Assembly (NCBI RefSeq): GCF_022810405.1
Contig: NZ_JALGQE010000007.1
Location: 62,001-126,000 of the forward strand
Origin: Rhodococcus sp. ARC_M5
GTDB taxonomy: Bacteria; Actinomycetota; Actinomycetes; Mycobacteriales; Mycobacteriaceae
DNA: 64,000 nucleotides
Reading direction: 5' to 3'
Shown: positions 38,118-45,660 of the stretch, piece after piece
How positions within the stretch are numbered: the stretch's first letter is position 1
Layout of the letters: each line of letters begins with the position of its first letter
Notes under the pieces: model-generated
What the model saw: the letters and a program-made list of their open reading frames with translations, nothing else
Databases searched by the model: none
Told to the model about the DNA's origin: nothing
Made by a program: the position numbers and the translations under genes

Positions 38118-38831
38118 CTATCCCGGCGTGGCCAAAGCCGAGTGTTCGGCCTGCTCCTCGACCATGGCACGGGTCAGGTCGTGGATAGCGGTGTCCATGT
38201 GCTCGTGCACGCCCTTTTCCAATGCGTCCCAATCCGAACCGAGCAACAGGTCGACGATCAGCTGGTGTTCCTCCACCAACGCCTCGGGCCGGTAGTACGC
38301 GGTTTCGAGGTTGGCCATGCAGATACGCGCCTCCGCAGCGAGCGTGGCGTACATTCGCGACATCCGGCTGTTACGCGTCGCCCCGACCAGGGCAGTGTGA
38401 AACGCCAGATCTCGTTCGGCAAGACCTCGCCAATCTGCGCGATCGATGAACGGCTGCATCTGCATCACGATGGCCGAGAGCTCGTCGGCCACCGACACCA
38501 AGTGGGCGCGATCCCCGTGCACCAGAGTCCATGCGGCACCGACCTCGATCGCCGCGCGGGATTCGTAGATCTCGGTGACATCCTCACTGCTCAGCTCGAC
38601 GACGAACACGCCTCGATTCCGGTAGCTGACGAGCAGCCCCTCCTGATTGAGGCGCTGTAGCGCCTCCCGCACCGGTCCCCGCGAGATCTCGAGTTCCGCA
38701 GCGACGTTGGCCTCGTTGATCTGCTCCCCCGGAGCGTAGGACCCGTCGATGATGCGGTCGCGAATCTGGTCGGCAATGACCATCGACGTGTTGCGTGCGT
38801 CGATGGGCGTCAATCGTCTCGAACTGGGCAT
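38118..38831 (-). CDS. GntR-family regulator, FadR/FCD subfamily
   Basis: The 237-residue protein has an N-terminal winged helix (ADQIRDRIIDGSYAPGEQIN, NVAAELEISRGPVREALQRL, YRNRGVFVVELS) and a C-terminal all-helical FCD effector domain. Metal-binding His/Asp positions are visible (ERDLAFHTALVG, EEHQLIVD, VHEHMDTAI). Such regulators usually repress catabolic operons and release DNA on binding an acid-type ligand. It is embedded between the aldehyde dehydrogenase (15 bp upstream) and the DoeA-like gene, and very likely controls both halves through the two palindromes. Confidence 0.9.
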   Translation of the reverse strand: MPSSRRLTPIDARNTSMVIADQIRDRIIDGSYAPGEQINEANVAAELEISRGPVREALQRLNQEGLLVSYRNRGVFVVELSSEDVTEIYESRAAIEVGAAWTLVHGDRAHLVSVADELSAIVMQMQPFIDRADWRGLAERDLAFHTALVGATRNSRMSRMYATLAAEARICMANLETAYYRPEALVEEHQLIVDLLLGSDWDALEKGVHEHMDTAIHDLTRAMVEEQAEHSALATPG

Positions 38832-38846
38832 GATCGAAAACCTCTC

Positions 38847-40322
38847 TCAGCCTCGGGGAATGGCGAAATATTTGTACTCCAGAAACTCGTCTATTCCGAC
38901 TTTTCCGCCTTCGCGGCCGAGTCCGGACTGTTTGACGCCACCGAACGGCGCAGCCGGATTCGAGACCAACCCGGTGTTGAGACCGACCATGCCCACCTCC
39001 AGGCGCTCCCCCATCCGTAGAGCCCGGTCGATGTCCTGGGTGAACACATACCCGACGAGTCCCCACTCGGTGTCGTTCGCCAGGGCGATCACCTCGTCCT
39101 CGGTGTCGAACGGGACGATTGCGGCCACCGGTCCGAAGATTTCCTGAGACATCAGATCCGAGGCCGCGTCGACGTCGGTGAGGACCGTCGGAGGATAGAA
39201 GTAGCCGGGCCCGTCCGGAGCCGCTCCCCCGACGACGGCACGCGCGCCACGCCCGAGGGCGTCGTCGACGAGTGTCTGAACCTTGGTGCGGCCCGCGTCG
39301 TCGATCAGCGGACCCACCTCGGTACCGTGCGCACTACCGGCCCCCACCGTCAGCGCACCCATGCGCTCGGCGAGCTGCTCCGCGAACTGCGCTGTGACAC
39401 TGCGGTGTACGAAGAACCGGTTGGCCGCGGTGCATGCCTCCCCCATGTTGCGCATCTTGGCGACCATGGCACCGTCGACAGCGCGTCCGACGTCCGCGTC
39501 GTCCATGACGATGAAGGGTGCGTTGCCGCCGAGCTCCATCGACGTGCGCATCACCGTCGATGCAGCTTGCTCGAGCAGGATCTTGCCCACGGCAGTCGAT
39601 CCGGTGAAGCTGATCTTGCGGGCCGCACCGCCCCTCATCCACGAGCCCACCACGCCCGACGCGTCGGTGGTGGTCACAACGTTGACCACTCCTGTCGGAA
39701 CACCCGCATCCTCGAGTATCCGGGCGAGCGCCAGCGCTGTCAGCGGCGTTTGTTCGGCGGGTTTGAACACGACGGTGCAGCCGGCCGCCAAGGCCGGGCC
39801 GATCTTGCGAGTTCCCATGGCCAGGGGGAAGTTCCACGGAGTGACGAGGATGCACGGCCCCACCGGTGCGCGGGTGACCACGATGCGGTTCTTGCCATCA
39901 CCGGTGAGGGTGTGATCGCCCGAGATGCGCACCGCTTCCTCGGAGAACCAGCGGAAGAACTCTGCACCGTACGCCACCTCACCACGAGCGTCGGCCAACG
40001 GCTTACCCATTTCTGCCGTGATGATCGCGGCGAGCTCCTCTTGCCGCGCCATGATCAATTCGTATGCGGTACGGAGGATTTCGCTACGTGCCCGCGGCGG
40101 CGTCGCGGCCCAGTCGGAGGCTGCGGCGACCGCCGCAGCCATGGCCTTCTCGGCATCGTCGATGCCGCCGTCGGCGACGCTGGCGATGACCTCACCACTG
40201 GCGGGGTCGATCACGTCGAACCGGGCATCCGATGCTGCGGCCGTCCACTCGCCTCCGATGAACAGTTCGGTCGGAGCAGTGATGGTAGGGCGAGTGAGGC
40301 TGGAGGTCGAACTGGCGGTCAT
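38847..40322 (-). CDS. NAD(P)-dependent (succinate-)semialdehyde dehydrogenase
   Basis: The 491-residue aldehyde dehydrogenase is of the GabD-like branch: TPWNFPLAMGTRKIGPALAAG, FTGSTAVGKILL, MELGGNAPFIVMDDAD and catalytic Cys in MGEACTAANRFF. It converts a semialdehyde to the acid. Candidates are succinate semialdehyde (from GABA) or aspartate semialdehyde (DoeC step of ectoine breakdown). The ATG overlaps the stop of the FAD/Fe-S gene (ATGA), so it is coupled in an operon with a class III aminotransferase. Confidence 0.88.
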   Translation of the reverse strand: MTASSTSSLTRPTITAPTELFIGGEWTAAASDARFDVIDPASGEVIASVADGGIDDAEKAMAAAVAAASDWAATPPRARSEILRTAYELIMARQEELAAIITAEMGKPLADARGEVAYGAEFFRWFSEEAVRISGDHTLTGDGKNRIVVTRAPVGPCILVTPWNFPLAMGTRKIGPALAAGCTVVFKPAEQTPLTALALARILEDAGVPTGVVNVVTTTDASGVVGSWMRGGAARKISFTGSTAVGKILLEQAASTVMRTSMELGGNAPFIVMDDADVGRAVDGAMVAKMRNMGEACTAANRFFVHRSVTAQFAEQLAERMGALTVGAGSAHGTEVGPLIDDAGRTKVQTLVDDALGRGARAVVGGAAPDGPGYFYPPTVLTDVDAASDLMSQEIFGPVAAIVPFDTEDEVIALANDTEWGLVGYVFTQDIDRALRMGERLEVGMVGLNTGLVSNPAAPFGGVKQSGLGREGGKVGIDEFLEYKYFAIPRG

Positions 40323-43231
40323 GGCCGCGGTCCTTTCGTCGAACGTGGGTCGAGTATCTGCGCCAGGTGTACGGACGCACCGCTCGTCGGATCACCGGTG
40401 AGTTGACGCACCTGCATGTGGCAGCTGAATCCGTCGGTCAGAATCGGCGTGTCCGGCTCGGCCTCACGCAGTGCAGGCGCGAGGGCCTGTTCGGCAACCT
40501 CCATGCTGAGCTCGTAGTGACGCTTCTCGAAGCCGAAATTGCCTGCCACGCCGCAGCACCCGGTAGCTTCCCGTACCGCCTCGATACCAACGGCCGCCAA
40601 CGCCGTGCGCTGGGTGGCGTTGCCGAACACCGCGTATTCGTGGCAGTGGGTCTGCACGGTGACCGAGGCGGGAACCTCACCCGACGGTGCCCACCCGGTC
40701 TCGGCCTGATCGATCACCGCTCCCGCGAAACTCTGCACCCGCGCCGCGACCCGTCTCGCTGCCGCAGTGGGAACCAGCTCCGGCATGTCCTTGCGGAACG
40801 CCGCCGCACAGCTCGGTTCGGTGACGACGATGGGTCGGTCGGTGCCGTCGTCGAGAGCGGCAACGGCTTTCGTGAGTTGCTTGCGGGCGGCCTTCAGCTG
40901 ACCCGTCGAAATCCAGGTCAGCCCACAGCACACGTCGGTCCGGCAGTCGGTGCTGCGACCCGAATCCTCGAGCACGCGCTGCGCCGCGCCCGCGACCTCG
41001 GGTCGAAAACCCTGGGTGAAGGTGTCGACGATCAGCACGACATCGGCGTCGCGGCCACCTCCTACACGGACTTCGCGAGCCAGTGCCTTCGCCGATGCGA
41101 ATCGGGGCAGCGGCCGCTCGGTGGTGAGCCCACCGAGTCGAGCGGCCAACGCTGCGATGCGCGGGGTGAGCAGACGATTGAGCAGGGGTGCCGTTCGCTG
41201 CGTCACCTTCAGCCAGCGAGGCAACCAGCCCAGCGAATAGTGCGAGAGTGGTCGCACCCGACCCGCGTAGTGATGATCGAGGAACTCCGATTTGTACGTC
41301 GCCATATCGACTCCGACCGGGCAGTCCGAGGAACAGGCCTTGCAGGACAGGCACAGGTCCAACGACTCTGCCACGTCCTTCGAGGCCCACCCGTCGGCGA
41401 CGGTCGGCGAGCTGCGCACCATCTCCTGCAGCACTCGGGCGCGGCCGCGAGTGGAATCCTTCTCGTCGCCCGTCGCGCGGAAGCTCGGGCACATGACGCC
41501 TCCGGAGGTGGTGCGGCACTTACCGACACCGACACACGATTGGGTGGCGTGAACGAAAGGATCCAGATCCTCTCGCGTTCCGATCTGGTGCAGATCGAAG
41601 GTCGTCTTCCATTCCCGCTTCGGGATGCCCTGCAGCATGAGGTTGTCCATCATCGGTTCGGGGTCGGTGATCGACCCCGGGTTGAGAATCCCGCGTGGAT
41701 CCCAGATGCGCTTGAACCGCGCGAACGCGTCGAGCATGCGGGGTGAGTACATCACCGGCAACAGCTCCGAGCGGGCCCGGCCGTCACCGTGCTCACCGGA
41801 CAGACTGCCGCCGTGCTTGACCACCACCCGCGCGGCGGCGCGCAGGAAGTCGTACATCACTCGACGCCCGGCATCGGTGCGCTGATCGAACGTGATGCGC
41901 ACGTGCATGCACCCCGCACCGAAGTGCCCGTACATCACGCCCGTCAGATCATGCTCGGCCAGAAGCGAATTGAGATCGGCGAGATAAGCGGACAGGTTCT
42001 CGGGTGCGACGGCCGCGTCCTCCCAGCCACCCCAGGACTCGACCCCACTGGACAGGCGGGTCGCCAGACCGGCGCCGTCCTCGCGTACCCGCCACAGCGC
42101 TGTTCGATCGGCCGGGTCGGCGACGATGCGGCCTTCCTTGACGCGGCCGAGGCGACCGAGCGCCTCGAGCAGACGAGCGGCCTTGTCCTCCACCTCGGCG
42201 GTGTCGGCTCCGTCGAGATCGACGTAGAGCCAGGCGTTTCCCGCCGGCAGACCGCGGATGGAATCCGGTCCGCGCCGGTACTCCATCGTCTGCGCGATGT
42301 TGTCGTCGATACCCTCCACCGCGGCAGGCGAGAACTCGAGAATGGCCGTCACGTCGGCTGCAGCAGCCACCACATCGTCGTATCCGAGGCAGAGCAACAA
42401 CGCGGCCGAAGGCACGGGTACGACGGCGACGGTGACCGAGACGATCACCGCGCACGTGCCCTCGCTGCCGACGAGCGCACGGGCGACGTCGAATCCGTTC
42501 TCGGGCAGTAGATGCGACAGATGAAATCCGGAGACCTGTCGCGGTATGCGGCCCAACTCCACCCTGAAGAGAGCGAGGTTGTCCGCCGCCAGCTCGTGCA
42601 GCTCGCGCGAAATACGTTCGGCCGCATCGGTTGCTGCCGAATCCTCCGAATTCACTGCCTCCACACCGCTACGGGTCACGCGAAGAAGATGCCCGTCGGC
42701 GGTGACCACGTCCATGGCCACCGTGTGGTCGGCCGTCCGGCCGTATCGCACCGAGTGATTGCCGCATGCGTCGTTACCGACAGCCCCGCCTACTGTCGCG
42801 CGTGTCTTGCTGGACGGGTCGGGGGCGAACGTGAACGACCCCGACGTACGCGCCACCAGCTCCCGCTGCAACTCCGAGATCACGATTCCCGGTTCCACCA
42901 CCGCCGTCCGCGAGTCGGTGTCCACCGAGATCACGCGATTCATGTGGCGGGAGAAGTCGAGCACGATTCCGCGGCCTATCGCGTTGCCTGCCATGGACGT
43001 TCCGCCGCCGCGACCGATGACCGGCACTCCCGCGGCCTCGCACAGAACCACTACGGCAGCAACGTCGTCGGCGCTGCGCGGGAAGACGACGGCCGCAGGG
43101 GGAATTCGGTAGTTCGACGCGTCGTACGAGTACTCGGCGAGCCGCCGCGACGAGTCGTCGATCTCGATGCCCAATTCCAGCACGCGCTGCACGAGTGCCG
43201 GAACTGGAGACCGAACGGAAGCAGCCGTCAC
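40319..43231 (-). CDS. FAD/[Fe-S] D-2-hydroxyacid dehydrogenase (YdiJ-like)
   Basis: This is a 970-residue multidomain oxidoreductase. In order: a PCMH FAD domain (GRGGGTSMAGNAIGRGIVLD, GNDACGNHSVRYGRTADHT); a FAD-oxidase C domain (VMYGHFGAGCMHVRITFD, GEHGDGRARSELLPVMY); a ferredoxin segment (DLCLSCKACSSDCPVGVDM); and two CCG cysteine-rich domains (CCGLTWISTG, CCGVAGNFGFEKRHYELSMEV). This matches the YdiJ family, which oxidises D-2-hydroxyglutarate or D-lactate-type acids and passes electrons to the membrane pool. The GTG at 43231 overlaps the class III aminotransferase stop. The upstream open frame (to 44539) is a shadow of that gene. Confidence 0.87.
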   Translation of the reverse strand: MTAASVRSPVPALVQRVLELGIEIDDSSRRLAEYSYDASNYRIPPAAVVFPRSADDVAAVVVLCEAAGVPVIGRGGGTSMAGNAIGRGIVLDFSRHMNRVISVDTDSRTAVVEPGIVISELQRELVARTSGSFTFAPDPSSKTRATVGGAVGNDACGNHSVRYGRTADHTVAMDVVTADGHLLRVTRSGVEAVNSEDSAATDAAERISRELHELAADNLALFRVELGRIPRQVSGFHLSHLLPENGFDVARALVGSEGTCAVIVSVTVAVVPVPSAALLLCLGYDDVVAAAADVTAILEFSPAAVEGIDDNIAQTMEYRRGPDSIRGLPAGNAWLYVDLDGADTAEVEDKAARLLEALGRLGRVKEGRIVADPADRTALWRVREDGAGLATRLSSGVESWGGWEDAAVAPENLSAYLADLNSLLAEHDLTGVMYGHFGAGCMHVRITFDQRTDAGRRVMYDFLRAAARVVVKHGGSLSGEHGDGRARSELLPVMYSPRMLDAFARFKRIWDPRGILNPGSITDPEPMMDNLMLQGIPKREWKTTFDLHQIGTREDLDPFVHATQSCVGVGKCRTTSGGVMCPSFRATGDEKDSTRGRARVLQEMVRSSPTVADGWASKDVAESLDLCLSCKACSSDCPVGVDMATYKSEFLDHHYAGRVRPLSHYSLGWLPRWLKVTQRTAPLLNRLLTPRIAALAARLGGLTTERPLPRFASAKALAREVRVGGGRDADVVLIVDTFTQGFRPEVAGAAQRVLEDSGRSTDCRTDVCCGLTWISTGQLKAARKQLTKAVAALDDGTDRPIVVTEPSCAAAFRKDMPELVPTAAARRVAARVQSFAGAVIDQAETGWAPSGEVPASVTVQTHCHEYAVFGNATQRTALAAVGIEAVREATGCCGVAGNFGFEKRHYELSMEVAEQALAPALREAEPDTPILTDGFSCHMQVRQLTGDPTSGASVHLAQILDPRSTKGPRP

Positions 43232-44493
43232 AGCACGTTCTTCAGCGTGCGCGACAATGCGTCGAGGCCCTGCCGCATCTCGTCGTCGCTCACGATCAGC
43301 GCCGGGATGATCCGGACCACGTTGCCGAGCGCACCACAGGTGAGCAGCAACAGCCCCTCGTCGATCGCACCCTGTTGTACGCGCAGGGCGGCCGCAGCGT
43401 CCGGATTTCCTGCGCCGTCGACGAATTCGAGTGCCTGCATCAAGCCGAGTCCACGTGCATCGCCGATGGCAGCGTGCTCCGACTTCAGTGCGAGCAGGCC
43501 GTCGAGCAGAACGTCGCCCTGCGCTGCCGCGTTGGCGACCAGCCCCTCCTCGCGCACGACATCGAGCGTCGCGACACCCGCCGCAGCGGCGACGGCGTTG
43601 CCGCCGTAGGTTCCGCCCTGCGATCCGGGCCACGCCTTGCCCATCAACTCGGTCGATGCCGCGATAGCGGAGATGGGGAAGCCGCTGGCCAGGCCTTTTG
43701 CGGTGATGACGATGTCTGGTGTGATCGTCGAATGCTGGTGCCCCCAGAACTTGCCGGTGCGGCCGACTCCTGCTTGCACCTCGTCGACGATGAGGACGAT
43801 GCCATGGGTGTCCGCGCGTTCGCGGAGTCCCTCGAGAAACTCGGGAGGCGTGGGCAGGTAGCCGCCGTCGCCGAGTACCGGTTCGATGATGAACGCAGCG
43901 GTATCGGCGGGACTGGACATCGTCATGAGCAGGTAGTCGAGTTCCTTCAGCGCGAAGGCAACTGCGGTGTCCATGTCCCAGCCGTACCGGAAGGCGTACG
44001 GGAACGGCGCGATGTGCACGCCGCCCATGATCGGCGAGAATCCGGAACGGAACTTGGTGCCCGCGGTGGTCAGCGACGCCGCCGCCACCGTGCGTCCGTG
44101 GAATCCCCCGTGGAACGCAATGATGTTGGGCCGTCCGGTCGCCATGCGCGCCAACCGAATCGATGCCTCGACGGCCTCGGAGCCGGAGTTCGCATAGAAG
44201 ACACTGTCCAGACCGGCGGGCAACACCTCGCCCAGCTTGTCGGTCAACGCGAGCAGCGGTTGGTGCATGACGGTCGTGTACTGCGCGTGGATGATCTTGC
44301 CCACCTGCTCTCGGGCAGCCTCGACCACGCGCGGGTGGCAGTGACCGGTACTGGTGACGCCGATCCCGGTGGTGAAGTCGAGGTACTTGCGCCCGTCCGT
44401 ACCGATGATCCAGCTGCCCTTTCCGTGATCGACGACGATCGGAGTCGCCTGCTTGAGTGCCGGGCTGAGGTGGGTGCGAGTCGACGCTGTCAT
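43228..44493 (-). CDS. Class III aminotransferase (GabT/DoeD-like)
   Basis: The 421-residue PLP enzyme of the omega-aminotransferase group has FYANSGSEAVEASIRLARM, AFHGGFHGRTVAAASLTT, IVDEVQAGVGRTGKFW and the PLP lysine in ITAKGLASGFPISAIA. It would transaminate a terminal amino group, such as GABA or diaminobutyrate, giving the semialdehyde used by the ALDH downstream. ATG 44493 is placed 7 bp after a weak -10; ATG 44502 is an alternative. A palindrome overlaps its -35 box (TTGACA). Confidence 0.88.
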   Translation of the reverse strand: MTASTRTHLSPALKQATPIVVDHGKGSWIIGTDGRKYLDFTTGIGVTSTGHCHPRVVEAAREQVGKIIHAQYTTVMHQPLLALTDKLGEVLPAGLDSVFYANSGSEAVEASIRLARMATGRPNIIAFHGGFHGRTVAAASLTTAGTKFRSGFSPIMGGVHIAPFPYAFRYGWDMDTAVAFALKELDYLLMTMSSPADTAAFIIEPVLGDGGYLPTPPEFLEGLRERADTHGIVLIVDEVQAGVGRTGKFWGHQHSTITPDIVITAKGLASGFPISAIAASTELMGKAWPGSQGGTYGGNAVAAAAGVATLDVVREEGLVANAAAQGDVLLDGLLALKSEHAAIGDARGLGLMQALEFVDGAGNPDAAAALRVQQGAIDEGLLLLTCGALGNVVRIIPALIVSDDEMRQGLDALSRTLKNVL

Positions 44494-44500
44494 GACTGCC

Positions 44501-44529
44501 ATCGTCACCGAACAGATTCGGATTGTCAA
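44501..44529 (-). promoter_or_regulatory. Promoter of the class III aminotransferase operon
   Basis: Minus strand TTGACA (44529-44524), a 17-nt spacer and GACGAT (44506-44501), ending 7 nt before ATG 44493, consistent with a leaderless transcript. The operator palindrome covers the -35. Confidence 0.5.
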
Positions 44530-44534
44530 CAATC
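44521..44534. promoter_or_regulatory. Second copy of the GntR-type palindromic operator
   Basis: GATTGTCAACAATC is the exact reverse complement of the palindrome at 38037-38050, and with flank it shares 15 bp. It lies between the divergent aminotransferase and ribokinase genes, over the aminotransferase -35. Confidence 0.65.
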
Positions 44535-44574
44535 TGCAATTGGCAGCTGAGAATCGGGGCAACCAGCGGAGCGC

Positions 44575-44580
44575 TACAGT
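44575..44580 (+). promoter_or_regulatory. -10 element of leaderless ribokinase-like gene
   Basis: TACAGT lies six bases before ATG 44587. Confidence 0.45.
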
Positions 44581-44586
44581 TCGGCG

Positions 44587-45462
44587 ATGTCCGCCTCGAA
44601 CCCCCGCATCGTCGTGCTCGGCAGCGTCAACATGGATCTGATCACCCGGACGCCGTCCCTGCCCGATCCCGGCGAAACCGTGCTCGGCACATCGTTCACC
44701 ACATCGCCCGGCGGCAAAGGCTCCAACCAGGCCATCGCCGCCGCGAAGGCAGGCGTTTCGGTGGCGTTCATCGGAGCGGTCGGGGACGACGAATTCGGAG
44801 CGACACTGCGACACACCGTCTCGAGCGCGGGCGTCGACGACCGCGCACTACGTACGGCAGCGGGTTCGAGCGGCATCGCCGCCATCACCGTCGACGATCG
44901 GGCCGAGAACAGCATCGTCGTCGTTCCCGGGGCCAACCAACACGTGCGCGACCTCACCGAAGACGACCTCGCAGTCATCGCCGAGGCCGATATCCTCCTG
45001 TGTCAGTTGGAGATTCCCCTGGACACCGTGGTCGCCGCATTCGAGTACGCACGCTCTCGCGGCGTGGTGACGATGCTGAACCCGTCGCCGGTGCGGGATC
45101 TGCCCGACGCACTGGTGGCAGCCACCGAGGTACTGGTGGTCAACGAAGCCGAGGAAGCTCGTCTCGGACACCGGGTGAACGAGGTGCCCCACGTGATCAC
45201 CACACTCGGTGCACGGGGCGCCCGATACCGCGGCACGGAATCGTTCGAGGTCTCCGCGCCACGCGTCGACGCCGTCGACACCACCGGTGCCGGCGACGCA
45301 TTCGCCGGAGCCCTGGCCGCGTCCTGGTTCAGCGGACCGCGCGCATCGGTCGAATGGGCCTGCGCCGCGGGCTCTTTCGCTGCGACCAGACCGGGCGCGA
45401 GCGCATCCTCGGGCACTCGTGACGAGATCGACGCAGTGCGGGACGCGGCCACCCGACGATAG
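44587..45462 (+). CDS. PfkB family sugar kinase (ribokinase-like)
   Basis: The 291-residue PfkB kinase has the N-terminal VLGSVNMDLITR, glycine motif TSPGGKGSNQAIAAAKAG, AFIGAVGDDEFG and the C-terminal anion hole/catalytic DTTGAGDAFAGALA. The NMD and GGKGSNQA sequences favour ribokinase or another pentose/nucleoside kinase. It is divergent from the catabolic array with the shared palindrome about 60 bp upstream, so co-regulation is possible, but no sugar transporter or hydrolase adjoins it. Confidence 0.85.
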   Translation: MSASNPRIVVLGSVNMDLITRTPSLPDPGETVLGTSFTTSPGGKGSNQAIAAAKAGVSVAFIGAVGDDEFGATLRHTVSSAGVDDRALRTAAGSSGIAAITVDDRAENSIVVVPGANQHVRDLTEDDLAVIAEADILLCQLEIPLDTVVAAFEYARSRGVVTMLNPSPVRDLPDALVAATEVLVVNEAEEARLGHRVNEVPHVITTLGARGARYRGTESFEVSAPRVDAVDTTGAGDAFAGALAASWFSGPRASVEWACAAGSFAATRPGASASSGTRDEIDAVRDAATRR

Positions 45463-45660
45463 GCCCGAACGTCGACGAACCCCGACTGCCGAGACGGACG
45501 CGCCTACCGTGATGGCCTCGGAATCGAGGTGCAGGGTGCACGGGTCCCGTGTCGGCCGGCATCGATTCGGAATCCGGATCGACTCTCGCTGATTCGCTCG
45601 AGCTGCAGAGTACGACCGTTTCCCACCGGCCCGCGTTCCATGTCGGACGCTTACTGCACG

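Noticed and set aside
40319..44539. Single 1406-codon frame suggesting a giant fusion
   Set aside because: The upstream ~435 codons are an alternative frame of the class III aminotransferase gene; the real FAD/Fe-S gene starts at GTG 43231 with a GTGA overlap.
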